5,031 nucleotides of DNA from Streptosporangiaceae bacterium (GCA_030045175.1 JASIBM010000290.1:1-5031); one strand, 5' to 3'. Positions 1 to 5,031 are shown, counted from the stretch's first letter. Numbers and translations are program-made. The notes: a model not told the origin generated them from the sequence alone.

Positions 1-375
1 CTCCGCCAGGCCCGGCGTGGCGCCGACGTCCAGGTCTGCGCCCAATGCCACCACCATCACGTCGCCCGCGAACACCCCCGCCTCGGTCTGCACGGTCCGT
101 GCCCCCGGGTCGATCGCCTGGATCGCGGTCTGAACGAACCGCACTCCGGGCCTGGCGATCGTCGCATAGGGGTGGCGCACCTCCTCGGCGAGCGCCTTGC
201 CGAACATCACGTCGAGCTTCGAAAAGCCGAACACGAACGCGTCGCTCTTGTCGATCAACAAGATCTCGATCTGCTCGCCGAACTCCTGCGACAGCCGTGT
301 CGTCAGCTCGAGGCCGCCGAAGCCCGCCCCGAGCACGAGAACTCGCGTCGTCTCTGCTGGCTTGTCGTTCGTCAT
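1..375 (-). CDS. NAD(P)/FAD-dependent oxidoreductase (NDH-2 / sulfide:quinone reductase-like), N-terminal part
   Basis: Only the first 125 codons are present; the reading frame is still open at base 1. The start is ATG at 375 (an in-frame GTG lies immediately before it). Residues 11-23 read RVLVLGAGFGGLE, a dinucleotide-binding Rossmann motif GxGxxG with G16, G18 and G21. The acidic residue ending the second strand is D42 (ILLIDK), which is expected to bind the ribose of FAD. Residues 108-113 (MVVALGAD region) resemble the second conserved motif of two-dinucleotide-binding flavoproteins. There is no cysteine in the visible part, so the CxxxxC of glutathione or lipoamide reductases is absent. 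That points to the NDH-2, sulfide:quinone or FCSD-like side of the superfamily, which passes electrons from NAD(P)H or sulfide to quinone at the membrane. It begins 46 bases after the peroxiredoxin stop on the same strand and is probably cotranscribed with it. No clear Shine-Dalgarno sequence precedes it. Substrate and acceptor cannot be judged from this fragment. Confidence 0.85.
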   Translation of the reverse strand, partial: MTNDKPAETTRVLVLGAGFGGLELTTRLSQEFGEQIEILLIDKSDAFVFGFSKLDVMFGKALAEEVRHPYATIARPGVRFVQTAIQAIDPGARTVQTEAGVFAGDVMVVALGADLDVGATPGLAE

Positions 376-421
376 CACGACGCCGGGCGCCGACCGGTCG
401 GGCTCACGAGGGATCTCCCGA

Positions 422-1078
422 TCAGCTCGGTTGCGGCACGATCCGGATATACGGCTTCGGTGACTCCCACGTGCCGAACAGCTCCTTGGCCTGCTCGTCG
501 TTGACCGAGCCGGCGATAATCACGTCATCGCCGGCCTTCCAGTTCACCGGCGTCGCGACCTTGTGGTCGGCCGTGAGCTGCAGCGAGTCGATCACGCGCA
601 GGACCTCGTCGAAATTGCGTCCGGTCGTCATCGGGTAGACGAGGATCAGCTTGATCTTCTTGTCGGGCCCGATCACGAACACGTTGCGCACCGTCTGGTT
701 GTCTGCCGGCGTGCGCTGACCCGGGTCGCCCGACACGTCGCTGCCGAGCATCCCGTACAGCTTCGAGACGCTGTAGTCCGAGTCGCCGATGATCGGGTAG
801 TTGGGCGCCGCGCCCTGCGTCTCCTCGATGTCCTTCGCCCAGCCCGAGTGCTTCTCGACCGGATCCACCGACAGGCCGACGATCTTCACGTTGCGCTCGT
901 CGAACTCCGGCTTGATCTTGGCCATGTACCCGAGCTCGGTCGTGCACACCGGCGTGAAGTCCTTGGGGTGCGAGAACAGCACCGCCCATGAGTCGCCGAT
1001 CCACTCGTGGAACTGGATTGGGCCTTCGGTGGTCTGGGCCTCGAAGTCTGGCGCTATGTCCCCGATAGCCAGGGTCAT
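422..1078 (-). CDS. 1-Cys peroxiredoxin, Prx6 class (AhpC/TSA superfamily)
   Basis: The 218-residue product would reduce hydrogen peroxide and organic peroxides in the cytoplasm through a cysteine sulfenic acid. The peroxidatic site is FTPVCTTE at residues 41-48, with C45 the only cysteine in the protein, so there is no resolving cysteine and an external thiol must recycle it. R131 (TVRNVFVIGPDKK) fits the conserved active-site arginine. The stretch YPMTTGRNFDEVLRVIDSLQ at 148-167 and the C-terminal segment with VATPVNWK and YIRIVPQP are hallmarks of Prx6 rather than of short AhpC or BCP proteins; length also fits Prx6 (about 215-225). I chose ATG 1078 because AAGGAG lies 6 bases upstream; a longer reading from GTG 1102 would put this ribosome site inside the gene. 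A SigR-type promoter lies about 100 bases upstream. The flavoprotein gene follows after 46 bases. The reductant is not known from the sequence. Confidence 0.96.
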   Translation of the reverse strand: MTLAIGDIAPDFEAQTTEGPIQFHEWIGDSWAVLFSHPKDFTPVCTTELGYMAKIKPEFDERNVKIVGLSVDPVEKHSGWAKDIEETQGAAPNYPIIGDSDYSVSKLYGMLGSDVSGDPGQRTPADNQTVRNVFVIGPDKKIKLILVYPMTTGRNFDEVLRVIDSLQLTADHKVATPVNWKAGDDVIIAGSVNDEQAKELFGTWESPKPYIRIVPQPS

Positions 1079-1084
1079 GGTCTT

Positions 1085-1090
1085 CTCCTT
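1085..1090 (-). promoter_or_regulatory. Ribosome binding site that fixes the peroxiredoxin start
   Basis: On the minus strand AAGGAG is followed by six bases (AAGACC) and then ATG at 1078. This is the best Shine-Dalgarno match I see in the window. It argues against the upstream in-frame GTG at 1102, whose product would add eight residues not expected at a Prx6 N-terminus. Confidence 0.85.
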
Positions 1091-1106
1091 TGCGATCGTC
1101 ACAGGT

Positions 1107-1117
1107 CAACAATGTTG
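1107..1117. promoter_or_regulatory. Small inverted repeat in the peroxiredoxin leader, candidate operator
   Basis: CAACA and TGTTG form 5-bp arms around a single central base. The repeat lies 28 bases before the peroxiredoxin ATG and downstream of the predicted SigR-type start point, so a bound protein could act as a roadblock repressor, or the transcript could form only a very tight, unlikely hairpin. It matches no operator that I recognise. The arms are short and a chance match is possible. Confidence 0.2.
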
Positions 1118-1131
1118 CCACGCAGGCCGCC

Positions 1132-1156
1132 GCCGTGACGTGCGCACAGGCACGGC
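1132..1156 (-). terminator. Possible stem-loop between the membrane-protein and peroxiredoxin genes
   Basis: GCCGTG (1132-1137) and CACGGC (1151-1156) can pair as a 6-bp GC-rich stem around a 13-base loop that contains the 8-bp palindrome GTGCGCAC (1140-1147). It has no U-run, as is common for actinobacterial terminators. It lies about 70 bases past the membrane-protein stop and inside the predicted leader of the peroxiredoxin transcript. It could be a weak terminator of the upstream operon, a leader structure, or nothing. Confidence 0.2.
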
Positions 1157-1181
1157 AACACACGATAAGCCTGGCTGGGTG

Positions 1182-1208
1182 AACAAGAGACCTGGCGAGC
1201 TGATTCCC
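1182..1208 (-). promoter_or_regulatory. SigR/SigH-type (thiol-stress ECF sigma) promoter for the peroxiredoxin operon
   Basis: On the minus strand the -35 element is GGGAAT (1208-1203), followed by exactly 18 bases and then GTT (1184-1182) as the -10 element. This reproduces the known consensus of Streptomyces SigR (GGAAT, N18, GTT) and is close to that of mycobacterial SigH. The expected transcription start is near 1172-1176, giving a leader of roughly 95-100 bases. SigR regulons are rich in thioredoxin, methionine sulfoxide reductase and other thiol-redox genes, so a peroxiredoxin is a fitting target. The match is seen in the sequence; its use is inferred. Confidence 0.6.
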
Positions 1209-1223
1209 GCCTTTGACGGTCGG

Positions 1224-2150
1224 CTAACCAGAGATTGTGACCTCGCGCCAGATGCCGCCGTTGAGGTTGATTCCGTTGCCGTTCGCCTGGCCGGGTGCCC
1301 GGTCTCCGACGTAGGTATACAGCGGATGGCCATTGTAGGTCGCCTGGAGGCTGCCGCCGGGCCGCGTGATCACGCCAAGCGTGCCAGGGGTGCCCGATGG
1401 GAGCACCGGGGTGCCGATCACGGGGGGCCAGTACGCGGCGCAGGTGCCTGTGCAGGCCGACGACGTAGGAGTGTCGGGTCCGAACAGGTACAGCGTGTAC
1501 CCGCGCGCGTTGGTCAGCACGCTCGTCCCGCCGATCCGCGTGACCTTCAGCACGGCCTGGCGACCCGACGTGGGCAGGGGCTGGCCGCCGCTCGCGTGCG
1601 CGTAGCCAACCCCGAGCACGACGGCCGCCACGACCGATAGCGCGGCGACCGCCGCCGTCGCGCCAGGCTGCCCCGCGCGGAGCCTGGCCAGCCAGCCTGG
1701 CAGCCCAGCCGGAAGGAAGGCCCGGTCCTTGGCCGAGGGCAGCGCGGCGAACGCCGCGAGCGCGGCAAAGCCGAGAACTTCGATGACTCCGGCGACGATG
1801 CCCGCGGTCGTGCGCACCTCGGTGAAGCCAAACAGGCCTACGTAGATGGACAGCACGTAGCCGCCGAGCGTGGACAGCGCGAACCCGGCGCCGGCCACCG
1901 CGACCAGGCGGCTGCCGGTGATGAGGACGACGGCCGCGAGCACGAACGCAGCCACGACCTGGCCGAGGAACAGCCATCCGATGACGTGAATCGTGCGATA
2001 GCCGGTCAGGTACAAATCGAGGTGGATCGCGGCCGTGGCGGTAAGCAGTCCCGCCCCGGCGACGCGCAGGGCAAGCCTGAGCCGGCCCGCGCCGGCGGAT
2101 GGCTGCCCGGTGGATGGCTGTCCGGCGGACAGCTGCTCAGTGGCACTCAT
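1224..2150 (-). CDS. Multi-pass membrane protein with extracytoplasmic COG4315 / PF03640 (secreted repeat, Lipoprotein_15) domain
   Basis: The product has 308 residues. Residues 1-28 are a Ser/Gly/Gln/Pro-rich cytoplasmic tail with a short pentapeptide repeat. Hydrophobic segments at about 30-48, 56-77, 82-104, 116-137 and 166-184 suggest five helices, which would place the C-terminus outside. Residues 198-308 match the COG4315 domain: LTNARGYTLYLF (212-223), SACTGTCAAYWPP (231-243) with the C233/C237 pair, a second half with GGSLQATYNGHPLYTYVGD (265-283), and the closing GGIWREV. The biochemical role of that domain is not established. Most members that I know of are secreted or lipid-anchored, whereas this one is tied to a helix bundle. 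It follows the kinase stop by 33 bases and is probably the third gene of the two-component operon, perhaps a signal partner or a target. The ATG at 2150 has only a distant purine-rich GGGGA 13 bases upstream. The helix bundle is not assigned to a family. Confidence 0.88.
   Translation of the reverse strand: MSATEQLSAGQPSTGQPSAGAGRLRLALRVAGAGLLTATAAIHLDLYLTGYRTIHVIGWLFLGQVVAAFVLAAVVLITGSRLVAVAGAGFALSTLGGYVLSIYVGLFGFTEVRTTAGIVAGVIEVLGFAALAAFAALPSAKDRAFLPAGLPGWLARLRAGQPGATAAVAALSVVAAVVLGVGYAHASGGQPLPTSGRQAVLKVTRIGGTSVLTNARGYTLYLFGPDTPTSSACTGTCAAYWPPVIGTPVLPSGTPGTLGVITRPGGSLQATYNGHPLYTYVGDRAPGQANGNGINLNGGIWREVTISG
2097..2141 (-). repeat. 15-bp tandem repeat, three units, in the membrane-protein N-terminus
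   Basis: Three adjacent 15-bp units (2127-2141, 2112-2126, 2097-2111) encode TEQLS, AGQPS and TGQPS at residues 4-18. The two lower units are nearly identical, and the third is more diverged. The unit length is a whole number of codons, so copy-number change would lengthen or shorten the cytoplasmic tail without breaking the frame. Confidence 0.7.
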
Positions 2151-2170
2151 GACTATGCATACGTCCCCAG

Positions 2171-2206
2171 CCTCCCGCAGAGTTCACTGGCCTCCCGCAG
2201 AGTTCA
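2171..2206. repeat. 16-bp perfect direct repeat, 20-bp period, at the kinase/membrane-protein junction
   Basis: On the minus strand TGAACTCTGCGGGAGG occurs at 2206-2191 and again at 2186-2171, separated by CCAG. The first copy codes for the last kinase residues; the TGA opening the second copy is the kinase stop codon. Both copies end in a purine-rich GGGAGG, but the nearer one is 20 bases from the next ATG, too far for a normal ribosome site. The repeat probably arose by a 20-bp slippage duplication. A direct-repeat binding site is a less likely reading. Confidence 0.8.
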
Positions 2207-3737
2207 GTACGGCCTCGCTCATCGCGGCATCGCAGGTCGCGGGGAGGGTCAGCGTGATGCGCAGGCCGCTCGGGTGGTTGGGCTCTGCGCTCGCTGTGCC
2301 ATGGTGCGCGCTGGCGATCGCGGTGACGATGGCCAGGCCGAGCCCTGACCCTGGCCGGTCCGGCTGGCCGGGCGCCCGGTAAAAGCGGTCGAAGATGTGC
2401 GGGAGGTGATCCGGCGGAACGCCCGGGCCGTCGTCGCTGACCTCGATCAGGACCCCGTCACCGTTGTCCTCGGCGGTGATGACGGCGACCGTGTCCCCTG
2501 GCGTGTGGGCGCGGACGTTGGCGAGCAGGTTGTCGACTGCGCGGGTCAGCAGCTCTTCGTCGCCAGTGGTCACCAGGCCGGGGGCGATCTGGGTGCGCCA
2601 GGAACGCACCGGGTCGGCGAGCATGGCCCGCTCCGCGCACCGGCCGAGCAGGGCCGTCAGGTCCACCGGGTCGTGCTCGCGCCGCGGATGCTGGTCGAGC
2701 CTGGCCAGCCTGAGCATGTCGTCGACCAGGGCGCCCATTCGCCTGGCCTCAAGCCCGATGCGCCGCATCGCCTCGTCGACCTGGCCGTGGTGTTGCAGGG
2801 CGCCTTGCTGGTAGAGCTCGGCGTAGGCACGCACCGAGGCCAGCGGCGTGCGCAGCTCGTGGCTGGCGTCGGCGAAGAACCGCCTGGTCAGCTCCTGGTT
2901 GGCCTCGCGCTCGCTGACCGACGCCTCGATCCTGGTGAGCATGCCGTTCAGCGCCGAGCCGAGCCGGCCGACCTCGGTGCCGGCGTCGGGGACGCTGACC
3001 CGGTCGGTGAGGTCGCCCGCGGTGATCCGGTCGGCCTGATTGGCCATCTCCTCGATCGGCCGCAGGCCGCGCCTGACCACCCAGGCGACGCCGAGCGCGA
3101 CGCCGAGGCCAGCCACCACCGAGCCGACGATGAGGATCAGCCGGAGCCTGGCGACGGTCTTGTCGACCCCGGCGAGGCTGGTGGTCGCGATCATCGTGCC
3201 TGCCACGGCGCCCTTCGCCGACAGCTGCACGGCCAGCAGCCGAAGCTGGACGCGCCCGGTCCGGCCGACGACGGTCCAGGCGTGCGAGGGCCCAGGAAAT
3301 CTCAGCACGCTGAGCGGCAGGCTGGGCACCAGGTCCTTGTCGCCCTGGACCAGGAGGGTGGGCGGGCCGTGGCCTGGCACGAACGCCACGTTGTACTGGT
3401 CAAGCGGCGGTGGCTTCAGCAGCAGGCGTGGCCCCGAGATGGCCACGATTTGTCGTTTCGGACTGCCGATGTTCCCTGACGGCGGCCGGATCCTGCTCGA
3501 CGCCGGCTTGGCGCGCGTTACGACACCGATCGGGCCTGGGCGGTACAAGCTGAGTACCGCGTGCAGCTGTGAGTCCGTCTGGGCGAGCAGGTACCTGCGC
3601 AGCGCCGAGACCGCGGCGACGTCGAACGCGGCGAGCGCGGCCACCGTGACGAGCAGGACGCCCGCGATCACCCTGGTGCGCAGCTGGAACCTCGGGGGGT
3701 TGCGGCGTGCCCGCCCGGTGCGGGCCCGGCCGCTCAA
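2184..3737 (-). CDS. Two-component sensor histidine kinase (HAMP, HisKA, HATPase_c)
   Basis: The product has 517 residues. A basic N-terminus is followed by membrane helix 1 at about 22-45, an extracytoplasmic region of about 150 residues with no recognised sensor fold, and helix 2 at about 199-221. A HAMP linker spans about 222-275 (RRGLRPIEEMANQADRI). The H-box is FADASHELRTPL with H293 as phosphorylation site. The ATP-binding domain shows the N-box (DNLLANVRAHTP, N407), G1 (DDGPGVP, 435-441), F-box (FDRFYR, 449-454) and G2 (GSGLGLAIV, 463-471). All catalytic motifs are intact. It should autophosphorylate and pass phosphate to the response regulator just upstream. The start is TTG at 3737, giving a TTGA overlap with the regulator stop and implying translational coupling; a weak GTAGG lies 6 bases before it. 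The last residues are encoded inside a duplicated 16-bp sequence. The signal sensed is unknown. Confidence 0.95.
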   Translation of the reverse strand: MSGRARTGRARRNPPRFQLRTRVIAGVLLVTVAALAAFDVAAVSALRRYLLAQTDSQLHAVLSLYRPGPIGVVTRAKPASSRIRPPSGNIGSPKRQIVAISGPRLLLKPPPLDQYNVAFVPGHGPPTLLVQGDKDLVPSLPLSVLRFPGPSHAWTVVGRTGRVQLRLLAVQLSAKGAVAGTMIATTSLAGVDKTVARLRLILIVGSVVAGLGVALGVAWVVRRGLRPIEEMANQADRITAGDLTDRVSVPDAGTEVGRLGSALNGMLTRIEASVSEREANQELTRRFFADASHELRTPLASVRAYAELYQQGALQHHGQVDEAMRRIGLEARRMGALVDDMLRLARLDQHPRREHDPVDLTALLGRCAERAMLADPVRSWRTQIAPGLVTTGDEELLTRAVDNLLANVRAHTPGDTVAVITAEDNGDGVLIEVSDDGPGVPPDHLPHIFDRFYRAPGQPDRPGSGLGLAIVTAIASAHHGTASAEPNHPSGLRITLTLPATCDAAMSEAVLNSAGGQ

Positions 3738-4471
3738 CTGGGGCCTACCGAGGTGGTCGGCCTCGGCAACCGCAGGCTATAGCCGATGCCGCGCTGGGTG
3801 CGGATCACCTCCGGCCCGTGCGTGGCCAGCTTGCGGCGCAGGTACGCGACGTAGGTGGCCACCACCGTGCTCGACCCGCCGAAGTCATAGTCCCACACGT
3901 GATCGAGGATCTGCGCCCTGGTCAGCACCCGCCCCGGGTTGAGCATCAGGTAGCGCAGCAGCCGGAACTCGGTCGGCGACAGCTCGACCAGGTGACCGGA
4001 CCGCCTGACCTCGTAGGCGTCCTGGTCCAGCTCGATGTCGCCGAATACGAGGACCGGCCCAGGCTCGGCCGCGCCTGGCCTGGTGCGGCGCAGCACGGTG
4101 CGGATCCTGGCGGCCAGTTCTTCCAGGCCGAACGGCTTGGTCATGTAGTCATCACCACCCAGGGTCAGCCCGGTCACCTTGTCGGCCTGGGTATCCCGCG
4201 CCGTGAGGAAGATCACCGGTACCTGACAGCCGTCGCCGCGCAGCCGTCTTATTACCTCGAAGCCATCGATATCGGGCAGCATCACATCGAGGACCATCAG
4301 ATCGAACGGATGTCCTCTGGCTAGCCGTAGCGCCTCAGTGCCGGTCTGCGCCGTCGTGACATCGAAGCCGAGGAATCGCAGCGACGCGGCGACCGCGTCG
4401 CGCAGGAACGGCTCGTCGTCCACCACGAGCAGCTCACCGCCGTCGGGACGCGGGTCCGCCGCTTCGCTCAT
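3734..4471 (-). CDS. Two-component response regulator, OmpR/PhoB family, PhoP-like
   Basis: The product has 245 residues. The receiver domain (about 13-125) carries the acidic pair D18/D19, phospho-acceptor D62 (LMVLDVMLPDIDGF), T90 (FLTAR) and K112 (TKPF). A winged-helix DNA-binding domain follows at about 140-237, with ELSPTEFRLLRYL, the ILDHVWDYDFGG segment, YVAYLRRKL as recognition region and the wing RTQRGIGYSLR. The wording of both domains, notably GLTLGGDDYMTKPF and ILDHVWDYDFGG, is closest in my memory to the actinobacterial PhoP group, but I would not assign the name phoP, because that group has many paralogues. The ATG at 4471 has GGAGG 7 bases upstream (4479-4483). It is the first gene of the kinase/membrane-protein operon and would act as an activator or repressor once phosphorylated. 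Repeats upstream suggest autoregulation. Confidence 0.96.
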   Translation of the reverse strand: MSEAADPRPDGGELLVVDDEPFLRDAVAASLRFLGFDVTTAQTGTEALRLARGHPFDLMVLDVMLPDIDGFEVIRRLRGDGCQVPVIFLTARDTQADKVTGLTLGGDDYMTKPFGLEELAARIRTVLRRTRPGAAEPGPVLVFGDIELDQDAYEVRRSGHLVELSPTEFRLLRYLMLNPGRVLTRAQILDHVWDYDFGGSSTVVATYVAYLRRKLATHGPEVIRTQRGIGYSLRLPRPTTSVGPS

Positions 4472-4546
4472 CGCCTCGCCTCCACGCCGCGCACGCCGGC
4501 CCGCCCTCCCGGCCCCTCCATCCGAGCACGCTGAGCCGAGTACCGG

Positions 4547-4575
4547 CTGAAACTTACATGTCAGTTCTATGTGAA
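4547..4575 (-). promoter_or_regulatory. Three 7-bp direct repeats at 11-bp spacing: candidate binding site for an OmpR/PhoP regulator
   Basis: In the only AT-rich part of the 125-base gap ahead of the regulator, the minus strand reads TTCACAT (4575-4569), four bases, CTGACAT (4564-4558), four bases, GTTTCAG (4553-4547). The first two agree at five of seven positions and the third is weaker. Direct repeats with an 11-bp pitch are the usual target of OmpR/PhoB-family dimers, and TCACA resembles half of the mycobacterial PhoP site. A weak -10-like TAAGTT (4556-4551) overlaps the array, but I see no convincing -35. Downstream, AGCCG and CGGCT (4534-4548) form a short inverted repeat around five bases. 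The remaining gap is GC-rich leader ending in the GGAGG ribosome site. Confidence 0.4.
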
Positions 4576-4596
4576 GCCGGCATCACGCCGTCGTCT

Positions 4597-5031
4597 TCAC
4601 TGCTGGGCGAGTATGGCCTCAAGCTCGGCCAGCGGGTCACGCACGACCGGCCCGGTCGCCGAGACCCACGCGCGGCGTATTGTTCCCATGAATGAAAAGG
4701 GGGCGGCGTAGCCGCTCCCCACGGCGGGTCCCCATTCGTAGCCGCAGGTCAGCCCCACGCCCACGCCGTTGAACCCGGACGGGGTGAACACCGGGATGCG
4801 GCCGCTGCCGACCTCGCGCCCGTCGCAGCGCAGCACGCCCACGCCACCTTGGCCATCGCCAGCGGCGAAGGCGAACTCGACCCGATGCGATCCCGGCGCG
4901 ATCGGCTCGGCCGAGGAGATCACGTGCCATTCCTTGCCGTACAGGTTGTGCACGTAGCGGACCTTCGCGGCCAGGATGTGCAGCGACCACCCGCCCAGGG
5001 CCGACCCCATGGCCAGCAGGACTCCGTCGGT
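4597..5031 (-). CDS. Arylsulfatase-family protein, C-terminal part
   Basis: The last 144 codons are present and the frame is open to the window edge, with TDGVLLAM preceding the first internal methionine, so the ATG at 5010 is not the start. The pattern DGVLLAMGSALGGWSLHI, then VRYVHNLYGKEWHVISSAEPIAPGSHRVEFAF, a DGREVGSGRI strand and a final FMGTIRRAWVSATGPVV, is the beta-sandwich tail found after the alkaline-phosphatase-like core in actinobacterial arylsulfatases (PF00884 proteins). The family hydrolyses sulfate esters using a formylglycine made from Cys or Ser; that residue and the metal site lie outside the window, so activity cannot be judged. The protein ends in an acidic helix-like LAELEAILAQQ. 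The regulator gene starts 125 bases further on with its own probable promoter, so a functional link to the two-component system is unproven. Confidence 0.8.
   Translation of the reverse strand, partial: TDGVLLAMGSALGGWSLHILAAKVRYVHNLYGKEWHVISSAEPIAPGSHRVEFAFAAGDGQGGVGVLRCDGREVGSGRIPVFTPSGFNGVGVGLTCGYEWGPAVGSGYAAPFSFMGTIRRAWVSATGPVVRDPLAELEAILAQQ

Noticed and set aside
376..421. Possible separate promoter or terminator between the peroxiredoxin and flavoprotein genes
   Set aside because: The 46-base gap has only two GATC sites around a few bases and no convincing hairpin or promoter, so cotranscription is the simpler reading.
1079..1102. GTG at 1102 as the peroxiredoxin start
   Set aside because: The eight added codons contain the strong AAGGAG ribosome site for the ATG at 1078, and the family N-terminus fits MTLAIGDIAPDF.
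1104..1109. TTGACC as a housekeeping -35 element for the peroxiredoxin gene
   Set aside because: A -10 element at normal spacing would fall on the ribosome binding site and no TANNNT is present there.
801..1640. Plus-strand open frame of 279 codons
   Set aside because: It runs antisense through the peroxiredoxin start, the intergenic gap and the COG4315 domain. Such frames are common in high-GC DNA and nothing in the product resembles a protein family.
1099..1977. Minus-strand open frame in another phase over the membrane-protein gene
   Set aside because: The product is dominated by Arg, Gly and Ala without domain signals, whereas the overlapping frame at 1224-2150 carries a clear COG4315 domain and membrane helices.
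2397..3479. Long plus-strand open frame (360 codons) opposite the kinase gene
   Set aside because: It is antisense to a kinase with all catalytic motifs intact, its product has no recognisable domain and is Arg/Gly/Asp/Val-biased as GC-rich shadow frames are, and no good ribosome site precedes it.
4597..5010. ATG at 5010 as the start of a complete 137-residue protein
   Set aside because: The frame is open upstream to the window edge, and the preceding residues TDGVLLA continue the sulfatase C-terminal pattern, so this is an internal methionine.

Overview
All six protein genes in this window lie on the minus strand. The DNA is strongly GC-rich, third codon positions are mostly G or C, and several families have their closest remembered relatives in actinomycetes: a PhoP-like response regulator, a COG4315 secreted-repeat protein and a sulfatase with an actinobacterial-style C-terminal tail. 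I infer a high-GC actinobacterium of the Streptomyces/Streptosporangium/Mycobacterium kind. I cannot name a genus. No RNA genes, insertion sequences, CRISPR arrays or attachment sites are visible.

Layout in the direction of transcription (high to low coordinate): (1) 5031-4597 is the C-terminal end of an arylsulfatase-type protein; its catalytic part is outside the window. (2) 4596-4472 is a 125-base gap with an AT-rich patch holding three 7-bp direct repeats at 11-bp spacing, a candidate operator for an OmpR/PhoP regulator. (3) 4471-1224 is a compact three-gene unit: an OmpR/PhoB-family response regulator, a sensor histidine kinase overlapping it by 4 bases (TTGA), and, 33 bases later, a membrane protein with about five helices and an extracytoplasmic COG4315/PF03640 domain. 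(4) 1223-1079 is a 145-base gap with an exact match to the SigR/SigH thiol-stress promoter pattern (GGGAAT, 18 bases, GTT). (5) 1078-1 is a second transcription unit: a 1-Cys peroxiredoxin of the Prx6 class followed by the first 125 residues of a Rossmann-fold flavoprotein resembling NDH-2 and sulfide:quinone reductases.

The window therefore holds two probable signalling or stress modules side by side. The two-component operon senses something outside the membrane and carries its own membrane-anchored surface protein as a likely partner or target. The downstream peroxiredoxin/flavoprotein pair looks like a peroxide or thiol-stress module under its own extracytoplasmic-function sigma promoter. 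The families are ordinary. The points most worth following are the SigR-type promoter, the fusion of a COG4315 domain to a membrane bundle inside a two-component operon, the 11-bp repeats ahead of the regulator, and a 20-bp duplication at the kinase/membrane-protein junction that seems to have changed the kinase C-terminus. I do not see a clearly new system.
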